Shown here piece after piece: positions 45,570 to 53,308 of a DNA stretch of 64,000 bases; position 1 is the first letter of the stretch; every line of letters starts with the position of its first letter. A program made the position numbers and the translations under genes. Under the pieces are notes generated by a model. That model made no database searches. It had not been told where the DNA came from and was given only the letters and a program-made list of their open reading frames with translations. The stretch comes from UBA7957 sp965222695 (lineage in GTDB: Bacteria > Pseudomonadota > Gammaproteobacteria > Granulosicoccales > Granulosicoccaceae), in assembly GCA_965222695.1 (NCBI GenBank), contig OZ244967.1:868001-932000 (forward strand), written 5' to 3'.

Positions 45570-46388
45570 ATGGCGGATAAGCCAGACATTGAGCAAATGC
45601 TCGGAGAAACCGTCGGCGAAATTCATGTCGAATCGCCAAAAATGCGAACCCGTAGCACCAATGTGTTTTATGGGGATAAGCAGGCTATATTCGATGTTAA
45701 TCTGGATTTTGGCGAACACTCGGTAGTTGCGCTGATCGGGCCATCCGGGTGTGGTAAATCCACTTATCTGCGCTGTCTTAACCGAATGAATGACACGATT
45801 CCGGAATGCCGTGTGGACGGCGAACTCACACTGGACAGCGAGGATATATACGCAAAGGAAATGGATCCGGTTCTACTAAGGGCACGGGTTGGAATGGTAT
45901 TTCAAAAGCCTAACCCTTTTCCAAAATCCATATACGACAATGTCGCCTACGGACCCCGGTTGCATGGATTGGCCTCAACAAGAGCCGATCTGGATGAAAT
46001 CGTGATTACAGCTTTAAAGAAAGCGGGCTTATTCGAGGAAGTAAAGGATAGGCTGGGCGCTCCCGGTACAGGTCTGTCCGGTGGGCAGCAGCAGAGACTA
46101 TGCATTGCCCGGACAATTGCAGTCAGCCCGGAAGTTATTCTGATGGATGAGCCGGCGTCGGCTTTGGATCCCATAGCAACTGCCATTATCGAAGAACTTA
46201 TCGACGAATTGCGGGAAAACTACACCATCGCCATAGTGACCCACTCAATGCAACAAGCGGCACGGGTTTCACAGCGGACAGCCTATTTTCACCTCGGCAG
46301 ACTGGTGGAAGTCGGCGACACGGACATGATTTTTACCAACCCGCAACATGAACTCACCGAAAATTATATCACCGGTCGATTCGGTTAA
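45570..46388 (+). CDS. pstB: Phosphate ABC transporter ATPase PstB
   Basis: A 272-aa ABC ATPase energising phosphate uptake. Walker A is GPSGCGKST, the Q-loop is VFQKPNPFPKSIYDNVAYG, the signature is LSGGQQQR and Walker B is VILMDEPASALDP, followed by the H-loop THSMQQA. ATG 45570 has AGAGGGTAAAG upstream. Together with PhoU it also relays phosphate status to PhoR. Confidence 0.97.
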   Translation: MADKPDIEQMLGETVGEIHVESPKMRTRSTNVFYGDKQAIFDVNLDFGEHSVVALIGPSGCGKSTYLRCLNRMNDTIPECRVDGELTLDSEDIYAKEMDPVLLRARVGMVFQKPNPFPKSIYDNVAYGPRLHGLASTRADLDEIVITALKKAGLFEEVKDRLGAPGTGLSGGQQQRLCIARTIAVSPEVILMDEPASALDPIATAIIEELIDELRENYTIAIVTHSMQQAARVSQRTAYFHLGRLVEVGDTDMIFTNPQHELTENYITGRFG

Positions 46389-46401
46389 TACAGGAACTGC
46401 T

Positions 46402-47172
46402 ATGACAGATTTAAATCTAGGAGATCATATTTCTCATCGCTTTAACGAGGAACTCGAACAGGTGCGCAATGATGTGATGACAATGGGCGGGCTGGTCGAA
46501 AAACAGGTTGCCGATGGTCTGAGGGCACTGATAGGATCGGATCGGGCGCTGGCTGAAGTGGTCTCGACATCCGATGTAAAAGTCAACGCCATGGAAGTTG
46601 AAATCGATGAACGCTGTACCCAGATTATCGCCAAGCGTCAACCGGCTGCGAGTGATTTACGGCTTGTGGTATCCATCATCAAGACTATAACCGATCTGGA
46701 GCGTATTGGTGACGAAGCCGAAAAACTCGGCATGTATTCGCTGAAACTAAACGATCAAAAAATCCGTTCGCGGCATTTCGATCAATTGCAACACCTGGGT
46801 GATCATGTATTGATTATGTTGCGCTCGGCACTGGATAGCTTTGCACACATGGATGTGGAAGCTGCATTACAGACTATCGCCTCTGATTACGGCGTGGATT
46901 CAGAATTCGAATCCGTGTCCCGCAACCTGATTACCTATATGATGGAAGATCCGCGTGAGATCGCCGATGCGCTAAGAGTCACTTGGTGCGCCAGAGCACT
47001 TGAACGCATCGGTGATCACTCAAAAAATATCTGTGAATACGTGGTCTATCTCGTTAAAGGTAAGGACGTCAGGCATATCAGCCTTGATGAAATGGCGGAA
47101 GAGGTCAATATTACGGTGAATACCGATAAAACCGCCAATACAGTGGATGAAGATAAGGAAAGCGCTGGTTAG
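46402..47172 (+). CDS. phoU: Phosphate signalling regulator PhoU
   Basis: A 256-aa all-helical protein made of two PhoU repeats with the (E/D)xxxD metal clusters (KTITDLERIGDEAEKLG and RALERIGDHSKNICEYVVYL). It inhibits PhoR when Pst is saturated. ATG 46402 is chosen because AGGAA lies upstream and MTDLNLGDHISHRFNEEL matches family starts; the frame to 46348 overlaps pstB. It closes the phosphate block. No strong terminator follows. Confidence 0.95.
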   Translation: MTDLNLGDHISHRFNEELEQVRNDVMTMGGLVEKQVADGLRALIGSDRALAEVVSTSDVKVNAMEVEIDERCTQIIAKRQPAASDLRLVVSIIKTITDLERIGDEAEKLGMYSLKLNDQKIRSRHFDQLQHLGDHVLIMLRSALDSFAHMDVEAALQTIASDYGVDSEFESVSRNLITYMMEDPREIADALRVTWCARALERIGDHSKNICEYVVYLVKGKDVRHISLDEMAEEVNITVNTDKTANTVDEDKESAG

Positions 47173-47322
47173 CCGACATTCTCCTTGGTAACTGGTTGTG
47201 TTCAATTCTTTGCGTAACCTTCCATTTTGCACTGCTGCACACTATTTATATAGACGTTAATATATTGATTCTGGGAATAATAAGTGCTTTAAATTTTCAG
47301 TGAATTTATAAATAGGTGTTTT

Positions 47323-47964
47323 ATGCCGCTAAAATTAAACAGTAGCCTCACTTTAATCGTGTTTTTTAGTTTATTGATGGGGTGTAGTGACTCTGATCAC
47401 TACCACTTAACGAATGCCTGCAAGTCCGAGTATTACACAGAGCTATTGGGAAATTACAAAGGCAGCATTACTACCCATCTATTCGAATCAGAAGAACAAA
47501 CCGAATTACTGCATGAGTGCACTTGGGATGTCGAATTATCCCTAGCTCCTAGGACGAACTCGGCAGGCACATCTTTTTGCGGGGGAACTATAAATACCAG
47601 TGTTTCGTCCACTCTCAATTCCAGCACTGGCTATGACAGTTCCAAACATAGTTGCATTGCTTTAAATACTGATAAATTTGCAGGAGAAGATCCTCATCAT
47701 AATGATTATGACTTTCATGACGCACCTATCTGGCCGGTAACTGTAATTTTGGGTCAGGATTTTAACCGCATAAAAGAAAATAATTCGGAATTAGATGATA
47801 CCAAGCTTAATTTGACACCACTTGCTTTAGAGTTTGTTCATTTTGAAAATCATCCTACAGGGATATACGCTTACATCTCCAAAAGAGATGACGGTAATAT
47901 CGAAATACTGCCCGTAGAGCCGTATCCTGAACTCGGTTTTTCCGGCTTCTTAGTCAAACAATAA
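47323..47964 (+). CDS. Unknown lipoprotein, copy 1 of a duplicated pair
   Basis: A 213-aa predicted outer-envelope lipoprotein with signal peptide SLTLIVFFSLLMGC (lipobox LMGC, Cys21). The rest has several cysteines and a conserved PHHNDYDFHDAPIWPVTVIL block. I recognise no family. It is a paralogue of 48469-49107: both ends of the proteins are nearly identical while residues about 75-115 differ strongly. It lies convergent to a degraded hydrolase copy across a shared bidirectional terminator. Confidence 0.72.
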   Translation: MPLKLNSSLTLIVFFSLLMGCSDSDHYHLTNACKSEYYTELLGNYKGSITTHLFESEEQTELLHECTWDVELSLAPRTNSAGTSFCGGTINTSVSSTLNSSTGYDSSKHSCIALNTDKFAGEDPHHNDYDFHDAPIWPVTVILGQDFNRIKENNSELDDTKLNLTPLALEFVHFENHPTGIYAYISKRDDGNIEILPVEPYPELGFSGFLVKQ

Positions 47965-47966
47965 AA

Positions 47967-48007
47967 AAAGCACTAAGTGCCGTATAAAGTGCTGCACTTA
48001 GTGCTTT
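47967..48007. terminator. Bidirectional terminator, copy 1
   Basis: AAAGCACTAAGTGC (47967-47980) and GCACTTAGTGCTTT (47994-48007) are a perfect 14-bp inverted repeat with A and T runs on the outer sides, so it can terminate both the rightward lipoprotein gene and the leftward hydrolase remnant. The same element recurs at 49110-49150. Confidence 0.88.
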
Positions 48008-48025
48008 AAATAACGGCTTACATTG

Positions 48026-48393
48026 CTACAAATTCGCGATAACAGACGTGACTTTAGCTTCGAACGATAAACGGGTTGAAAGGTTTATCATCTCGTTTTC
48101 CAGAAATTGAGCCATTTCTCTGGTTATTTGATCATGGCTTAAATTTTCCACGGTCGGATTTCGGTAAGTTGCATCAAAAGGTGATAGGGGCATTTGAGAT
48201 TGCAGATAATACAAAGAAGCTCCCGGCAAATCTAATGCACTTTTGGTCGGTATCAGCAACGAAGATTCGCTTTAAGAGTGTCGATATGGAGCTCCACAGT
48301 TCATCATAGATTCTTGCACGTACAGTATCGTCACCGGTTTTTAAAGCCAGGTAAGCTTTAAAACCGAGTATTTGTTTGCCGGAGGGCTATTAA
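48026..48393 (-). pseudogene. Degraded copy of the esterase-like hydrolase gene
   Basis: The first 230 bases encode the same C-terminus as the intact gene at 49169-50842 (ALDLPGASLYYLQSQMPLSP through FEAKVTSVIANL). Beyond about 48250 the sequence matches the intact gene 209 bases further on (49597-49745). An internal deletion therefore occurred between two GGTYGGTAT repeats (49388-49396 and 49597-49605 in the intact copy). The remnant stops near 48393 at the start of the second lipoprotein unit. The frame is broken, so no product is expected. Confidence 0.85.
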
Positions 48394-48468
48394 ATAGACT
48401 TTAATATATATTGATTTTGGGAATAATAATTGCCTAAAATTTCCAGTGGATCTATAAATAGGTGTTTT

Positions 48469-49107
48469 ATGCCGCTAAAATTAAACAGTAACCTCACTTT
48501 AATCGTGATTTTTAGTTTATTGATGGGATGTAATGACTCTACTCACTATCACACAACAAATGCCTGTAAGTCCGAGTATTACACAGAGTTACTGGGAGAT
48601 TACAAAGGCAGCATTACTACCCATCTATACGACTCAGAAGAACAAACCGAATTACTGCATGAGTGCACTTGGGATGTCGAGTTATCTCTGATCCCCAATA
48701 CTATAGGCGGTACTGCAATATGTGGGAATAATATATACTCTGAAGTTTTATCCATCCTAAGTTCTACAAGTAATCATGACGGTTCTGAACATCAGTGTAT
48801 TGCTTTAAATACTGATAAATTTTCGGGAGGCGTTCCCCATCATGATGATTATGACTTTCATGACGCACCTATCTGGCCGGTAACTGTAATTTTGGCTCAG
48901 GAATTTGAGCGCATAAAAGAAAATAATTCGGAATTAGATGATACCAAGCTTAATTTGACACCACTTGACCTAGAGTTTACCCACTTTGAGTTTCACCCTA
49001 CAACCGTGCACGCGCAAATTTCAAAAAGAGATGATGGCAATATCGAAATGCTGCCTGCAGAGCAGCATCCTGAAGTTAGTTTTTCCGGCTTCTTAGTCAA
49101 ACAATAA
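48469..49107 (+). CDS. Unknown lipoprotein, copy 2 of a duplicated pair
   Basis: A 212-aa lipoprotein with lipobox LMGC (Cys21), paralogous to 47323-47964, including the leader bases GGTGTTTTATGCCGC before the start. It keeps the ACKSEYYTELLG, ITTHL, HECTWDVELSL and DYDFHDAPIWPVTVIL blocks but diverges between residues about 75 and 110. ATG 48469 is chosen because the duplicated upstream sequence ends there; an earlier in-frame ATG at 48430 lies in the leader. It is convergent with the intact hydrolase gene. Confidence 0.72.
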   Translation: MPLKLNSNLTLIVIFSLLMGCNDSTHYHTTNACKSEYYTELLGDYKGSITTHLYDSEEQTELLHECTWDVELSLIPNTIGGTAICGNNIYSEVLSILSSTSNHDGSEHQCIALNTDKFSGGVPHHDDYDFHDAPIWPVTVILAQEFERIKENNSELDDTKLNLTPLDLEFTHFEFHPTTVHAQISKRDDGNIEMLPAEQHPEVSFSGFLVKQ

Positions 49108-49109
49108 AA

Positions 49110-49150
49110 AAAGCACTAAGTGCCGTATAAAGTGCCACACTTAGTGCTTT
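49110..49150. terminator. Bidirectional terminator, copy 2
   Basis: AAAGCACTAAGTG (49110-49122) and CACTTAGTGCTTT (49138-49150) form a perfect 13-bp inverted repeat flanked by A and T runs, between convergent lipoprotein and hydrolase genes. It is the duplicate of 47967-48007. Confidence 0.88.
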
Positions 49151-49168
49151 AAATAAAGGCTTACTTTG

Positions 49169-50842
49169 TTACAAATTCGCGATAACAGACGTGACTTTAG
49201 CTTCGAACGATAAACGGGTTGAAAGATTTATTATCTCGTTTTCCAGAAATTGAGCCATTTCTCTGGTTATTTGATCATGGCTTAAATTTTCCGCTGTCGG
49301 GTTTCGGTAAGTTGCATCAAAAGGTGATAGGGGCACCTGAGATTGCAGATAATACAAAGAAGCGACCGGCAAATCTAACGCACTTTTGGTTGGTATAAAC
49401 GTTCTTCTTTCTTGCGCAACTTCATAGTCAGGGTCATTGGATTGATCAATTTTAGGCGTAGAAAAATGTATAGCACTACGGTTTGGCATATTTTCGAGAG
49501 TAAAACTCACCCTGGGAATCAGCATCGTGTAGCTTCCCGGCGATGAACCATATTTTCTCATGCCTCCGTTAACCCCCATCCTGACGTTCTCTACTCGGTC
49601 GGTATCGGAAACGAAGGTTTGTTTAAACAGTGTTGATACAAAGTTCCACGGTTCATCATAGATTCTTGCGCGAAGTATAGTATCGTTACCGGTTTTTAAA
49701 GCCAGGTAAGCTTTGAAATCGAGTATTTGTTTTCCGGAGGGCCTATTGACAGAGCGCCATATATTCGCATTGATATTGCCATTACTAAAAGCCACTTTAC
49801 GGAGTCGTTTGGGGTAATCGCCCATAGCCTTGAGTTCTTGCCTGAACGCATAATAAAGTGGATGCGCCGCTTTGGTACTCATATTATCAAACATTTCAAC
49901 AATGCGCGTTCTCGCACCATCATCCGCACGTTTACCAACCCACATGGCCAACATTTGCTGAACAGCCGGTGATGAATAAAGTCGCAAACCCTCAGCGGTC
50001 ATACGTCTGGCCTCACCGGTGCCAAGCTTAGAAAACGGCCACTTATTTAAAGAATCGTCTAGGGTGCGTAAAAAAATCTCAATGGCGGTTGGCAGGTAAG
50101 CACCCTGATGCGGTGAATCGTAGGAGATATACGCCTTGGTGTAATGGTTTTTATGTTCATGCTCCATCTTAGTTAAAGCATAGCGAGCAACAAGCCCGCC
50201 CATGCTATAACCGAAAACGATTGCTTTTGACTGCCGAGCTTTATTGCGCTCTTGCATGGTCGTCGATAAAAACCGTTCCAATATTGCAGCATTACCTTGA
50301 ATGGATTTGGTCGGATCTAAATACTCAATAATGTAGATATCATAGCCATGGATATCAGCCAGTTCATGCAGATAGCCTTGCCTGGTGTCGAATCCGGGGC
50401 CCCAATCGGGCGCGGTAGTAGGGTCAGTATAGCCGACTAATTCAGATACCCACTCTCCTTCGCCAAGGTTCTCATAACGGTAGATAGGTTTGCCCGGAAT
50501 AGTCATTTCTCCTGGTAGTTCATGGCCGAACTTCAGGGAGTCTAGCAAATCGATTTCGCTTCGATATGGCTTTTCCGCTTGACCAACAAGTGCTCCGGAA
50601 TTGAAGCTAAATCCGGAAACAAAAACGATAACATCTGCTTTCCGATTGATAATTCCTTGCGAATTTAGATTTGGAACCACATGGTAAGCTACACCGCCAG
50701 GTATATCGAAACTTGTTTCAAATAATCGAGCAGCCATCAGATTCTTTGACATTACTGTAAAACAAACAACAACTACACAAATATTGAGCAGGCTATATAT
50801 GGTTTCAGCACTATGCTTAGTTTTATCTACTTTAGATCTCAT
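49169..50842 (-). CDS. Secreted or membrane-anchored esterase/lipase-like alpha/beta hydrolase
   Basis: A 557-aa protein with an N-terminal hydrophobic segment (LLNICVVVVCFTVMSKNLMAA), likely a signal peptide or anchor. The hydrolase core has VIVFVSGFSFNSG near the start of the fold, the nucleophile elbow VFGYSMGGLVARYAL (Ser about 210) and YDSPHQGAYLP, like PGAP1/lipase-type esterases. A long C-terminal region (330-557) is of unknown function. The substrate is unknown, perhaps a lipid or polyester. It is convergent with a lipoprotein gene; both were duplicated, and the other hydrolase copy is broken. Its DNA is AT-richer than the core genes. Confidence 0.75.
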   Translation of the reverse strand: MRSKVDKTKHSAETIYSLLNICVVVVCFTVMSKNLMAARLFETSFDIPGGVAYHVVPNLNSQGIINRKADVIVFVSGFSFNSGALVGQAEKPYRSEIDLLDSLKFGHELPGEMTIPGKPIYRYENLGEGEWVSELVGYTDPTTAPDWGPGFDTRQGYLHELADIHGYDIYIIEYLDPTKSIQGNAAILERFLSTTMQERNKARQSKAIVFGYSMGGLVARYALTKMEHEHKNHYTKAYISYDSPHQGAYLPTAIEIFLRTLDDSLNKWPFSKLGTGEARRMTAEGLRLYSSPAVQQMLAMWVGKRADDGARTRIVEMFDNMSTKAAHPLYYAFRQELKAMGDYPKRLRKVAFSNGNINANIWRSVNRPSGKQILDFKAYLALKTGNDTILRARIYDEPWNFVSTLFKQTFVSDTDRVENVRMGVNGGMRKYGSSPGSYTMLIPRVSFTLENMPNRSAIHFSTPKIDQSNDPDYEVAQERRTFIPTKSALDLPVASLYYLQSQVPLSPFDATYRNPTAENLSHDQITREMAQFLENEIINLSTRLSFEAKVTSVIANL

Positions 50843-50957
50843 CTAATAACCTCTTCGGGTTGAATCACAAGTAATTTCCGTTTAATTTGACCGTTTTTCA
50901 AAGAGTCAACACGAAAGTTATGACCTACTATGTTGACACTTATTGACAAAGTCGAAT

Positions 50958-51344
50958 TTACTGGTTAAAGATCGTAAGTTCTGTAGCATCCGCGCAAGAT
51001 GCTGTATGTGTGTGTGCCCTCACTAAAACACCTGAGATTAAGGCAGTAGACGCTATTGCACGAATATCCTCAAGTCGTTTCTGACTTAAACTTGCAGTAC
51101 GATAACGGATGTAGCCATTGTAGGTTGCATATATTGGATTAGAGTTAGCGTTTTTTGGCTGGATCTTAATCATAAAATCATCGGTATTCCAACCACCTGC
51201 TTTGACTTGCAAAATAACGCCTTCACCGCAATTTGTTGCTAAAGCTTGAGATGAAAAACAACCCAGAAAGATGCAGCAGATAGCTAGTTTTGTCAGAAAG
51301 TTGGACTTGGTTTTCAATGTTTTGTTTTTTTTAATAAATATCAT
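50958..51344 (-). CDS. Small secreted protein of unknown function
   Basis: A 128-aa protein with a clear Sec signal peptide (LAICCIFLGCFSSQALA, cleavage before TNCGEG). The mature part of about 90 residues has two cysteines that could pair (NCGEG and TASCADAT) and the pattern VKAGGWNTDDFMIKI...RLEDIRAIASTALISGVLV. It faintly resembles small DUF5992-like secreted proteins, but I cannot confirm that. GGGTGAAGAAATG lies at the start. Confidence 0.65.
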   Translation of the reverse strand: MIFIKKNKTLKTKSNFLTKLAICCIFLGCFSSQALATNCGEGVILQVKAGGWNTDDFMIKIQPKNANSNPIYATYNGYIRYRTASLSQKRLEDIRAIASTALISGVLVRAHTHTASCADATELTIFNQ

Positions 51345-51519
51345 TTCTTCACCCTTTTTAAATATTATCTCTACATAAAAATTAAAGTTAAATACGGATT
51401 ACAAACTAAATCAAAAAATACTTTAAATATTTTTTATTCAGACAAATCGCCTTATCTCGAAAATATATAGTAAGTATGGAGCTGCGATTGTCATATTTTT
51501 TTTTTTGTGTGTGTAATAC

Positions 51520-51549
51520 AAAAAATCACCATTCTGAAGTAAGGTGATT
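51520..51549 (-). terminator. Rho-independent terminator for the leftward small gene
   Basis: Read leftward, AATCACC (from 51549) and GGTGATT (to 51524) form a perfect 7-bp stem with a 12-base loop, followed directly by TTTT. It lies just after the stop of the 63-aa frame at 51553, supporting that this frame is transcribed. Confidence 0.68.
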
Positions 51550-51552
51550 CCT

Positions 51553-51744
51553 TTAAGAACTGATCGACTCATGAGCTTCTACAGTGGGTTTCGAATGTTT
51601 AACGCTACTATTTCTTGCACACAAAGCATTACATTTATATGCATTCTGATACAAACTATGCACAGATAATTGAACGGTGTCAATACATTGACGATAAATT
51701 ATTTTTTCTTTTTGTGTCTGAAGAACACAAGCTGTAAAGCTCAA
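51553..51744 (-). CDS. Possible small lipoprotein, start uncertain
   Basis: An open frame of at least 63 codons (TTG at 51744). Reading upstream to the in-frame stop adds KINFICTFCLVV, so the whole would give a convincing lipoprotein signal peptide with lipobox SFTAC. No ATG, GTG or TTG exists at the right place, however. The mature part has four further cysteines (RQC, YKC, ALC). A terminator follows the stop. It may use a rare start codon or carry a frameshift at its 5' end. No family recognised. Confidence 0.35.
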   Translation of the reverse strand: MSFTACVLQTQKEKIIYRQCIDTVQLSVHSLYQNAYKCNALCARNSSVKHSKPTVEAHESISS

Positions 51745-51841
51745 AACAACTAAACAAAAAGTGCATATGAAATTGATTTTTCACTGATTATTCTGCGTAT
51801 ATCACATTACTTTGTCATTCTAAAGTAGCATTTGTGGAAAT

Positions 51842-52057
51842 GTGAAATCGAAGACACTCACCAAAATTCCGATAAAGAAGTCTGAATGGGAAGGCATCAA
51901 TAATCTGAAAGCTGATGTTCTAAATTGGCTGAATATGGAACATAATTTAGTGATGCAGATTAATCAGCTAAGCGAAGGGTCCTCGTCACGGCTTGTTCGT
52001 AGCCTAGACTCAGCCACAATCTCTATCCGCTACAACAATGTGACGCCGGTCAAATAA
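51842..52057 (+). CDS. Hypothetical 71-aa protein
   Basis: A small frame with GTG start, lysine-rich at the N-terminus (MKSKTLTKIPIKKSEWEGI), no signal peptide, no recognisable domain and no good ribosome site. It lies in the accessory region between a possible lipoprotein gene and a secreted protein. It may not be real. Confidence 0.3.
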   Translation: MKSKTLTKIPIKKSEWEGINNLKADVLNWLNMEHNLVMQINQLSEGSSSRLVRSLDSATISIRYNNVTPVK

Positions 52058-52147
52058 TCGGACTTTCAATTAAAGAATTTTCAGATCTGCCGATAAGGCT
52101 GGCCGCTTTCTACTTGGCGGGCCCGGAATGCGGTTGTTAAACTGCCG

Positions 52148-52942
52148 GTGACATTGGCAGCGGGTGTTCCCATCGTGCAAGACAATACTAGCCCCATTCT
52201 AACCTTGCGGTTTTATCCGGTTCAGTTGCGCTCTTTCGTGCTCTTTCTGACAATGAGTCTTATAACGCCCGCGCAGGCATCCGTAACGGATAAACCGCGA
52301 TTTCAGATCGGCGGGGTTGTCATTGTTTGGGGTGGTGACGGTGCAGGAAAGGTTCAGGTCAGCGATTTTATCTTCAGCCGGCCGGCAGCAGATGCTGTGG
52401 ACTTGATCGCCGGTCATGTTCAACCGGTGATTACCGGCACACTTTACACCCACTCTGCACATCCCGGCTACGGAGAACTCGGCAGGGACAGTGCGTTTTC
52501 TCCCCTGCAATCGGTAAATACGCGGACCGATATCGTCCAAAACAGTTTCTATGTTGCATCCAACACGGCTTTTCACATTCGAGCCGTTTTAGAGCTGGAT
52601 GATCATACCGAAGACATTGCGGCTGGCCTTGGGAAAATAGTTCGAACTTTGACTATAGAACGAACCGGCGTGGATTCGGGTTTATCTTACGGAAGTGCAG
52701 CCCAGTATCCACACTCGGGAAGTACCTCTCATAGCGGTGTGGTTAATAACGGACCACTGCATAACTTGTTGCATGGACAGTTGGTTTTTGCCGGAGACCG
52801 GGCCACGGCCACGCATGCGGGAACCGTTGCAGACCAATCCGTACGCTTTACCAATACTTATGAAGTGATTGGAACCAGCGGTTTTGAAGAGGGTGTGAAT
52901 CGGATACTGGACTGTGTGATTTATACTGTTGCGATTCCTTAA
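52148..52942 (+). CDS. Secreted protein of unknown function
   Basis: A frame of 264 codons with an internal signal-peptide-like segment LRSFVLFLTMSLITPAQA-SVTDK (about residues 27-46 from GTG 52148). The true start is therefore probably one of the later TTG/GTG codons and the mature protein is about 220 aa. The mature part is beta-rich (FQIGGVVIVWGGDGAGKV; GTSGFEEGVNRILDCVIYTVAIP). I recognise no family. GC content returns to the core level here. The two stem-loop cassettes follow directly downstream. Confidence 0.55.
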   Translation: MTLAAGVPIVQDNTSPILTLRFYPVQLRSFVLFLTMSLITPAQASVTDKPRFQIGGVVIVWGGDGAGKVQVSDFIFSRPAADAVDLIAGHVQPVITGTLYTHSAHPGYGELGRDSAFSPLQSVNTRTDIVQNSFYVASNTAFHIRAVLELDDHTEDIAAGLGKIVRTLTIERTGVDSGLSYGSAAQYPHSGSTSHSGVVNNGPLHNLLHGQLVFAGDRATATHAGTVADQSVRFTNTYEVIGTSGFEEGVNRILDCVIYTVAIP

Positions 52943-53002
52943 AGTCTGTTCAAGATCTTTCTGCCTGCTTCGAATGTCGGTATTTATACCTAAATTTGTG
53001 CA

Positions 53003-53118
53003 GCCCCACGAGAGTGGTTGCGTCGTGTCGGAAAACGCGGTAAACCCTTCCCTGGGGCTCGACGGCGGCTATCCTTGCCGCCGACGTTTCCGACACGACG
53101 CAACCACTCTCGTGGGGC
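53003..53118. repeat. Stem-loop cassette 1 (32-bp perfect arms, 52-nt core)
   Basis: The arms 53003-53034 and 53087-53118 are perfectly complementary over 32 bases. The 52-base core between them contains its own 7-bp stem (CGGCGGC at 53063-53069 with GCCGCCG at 53077-53083). The core recurs, inverted, in cassette 2, but the arms share only the innermost GGAAA/TTTCC. It lies between two convergent genes and could act as a terminator or be a mobile or structural element. Confidence 0.9.
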
Positions 53119-53163
53119 GTGAGAATTGTGGTAAAGGGTGACATATCCGAATCATGCAAAGAG

Positions 53164-53277
53164 TCCATCCGGGCGGGAAGGGGCCGATTGGAAACGTCGA
53201 CGGCAGGGACAGCCGTCGCCGAGCCCCAGGGAAGGGTTCACCGCGTTTTCCAATCGGCCCCTTCCCGCCCGGGTGGA
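53164..53277. repeat. Stem-loop cassette 2 (31-bp arms, 52-nt core, inverted)
   Basis: The arms 53164-53194 and 53247-53277 are complementary at 30 of 31 positions. The 52-base core (53195-53246), when reverse-complemented, matches the core of cassette 1 at 46 of 52 positions. Two of the six differences form one compensated base pair in the nested stem. The arm sequence is unrelated to that of cassette 1. It lies 31 bases after the stop of the leftward M23 peptidase gene. Confidence 0.9.
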
Positions 53278-53308
53278 CGTCTCTCGGAATTACACCGAAA
53301 AAGATCTG

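Larger units (their letters stand above)
51345..51841. other. AT-rich region with one possible small gene
   Basis: About 500 very AT-rich bases. The left part (51345-51515) holds poly-T/poly-A tracts (a T12 run near 51496-51507) and should include the promoter of the leftward 128-aa gene. The right part contains a possible small lipoprotein gene (51553-51744) with a downstream terminator. Nothing else was seen. Confidence 0.4.

Noticed and set aside
49169..50842. Standard type VI lipase effector
   Set aside because: It has an N-terminal export signal, no VgrG/PAAR/Hcp neighbour, and its lipoprotein partner is convergent rather than in an operon.
52943..53308. CRISPR array
   Set aside because: There are only two repeated units, each with inverted arms and in opposite orientation; no regular spacers and no cas genes.
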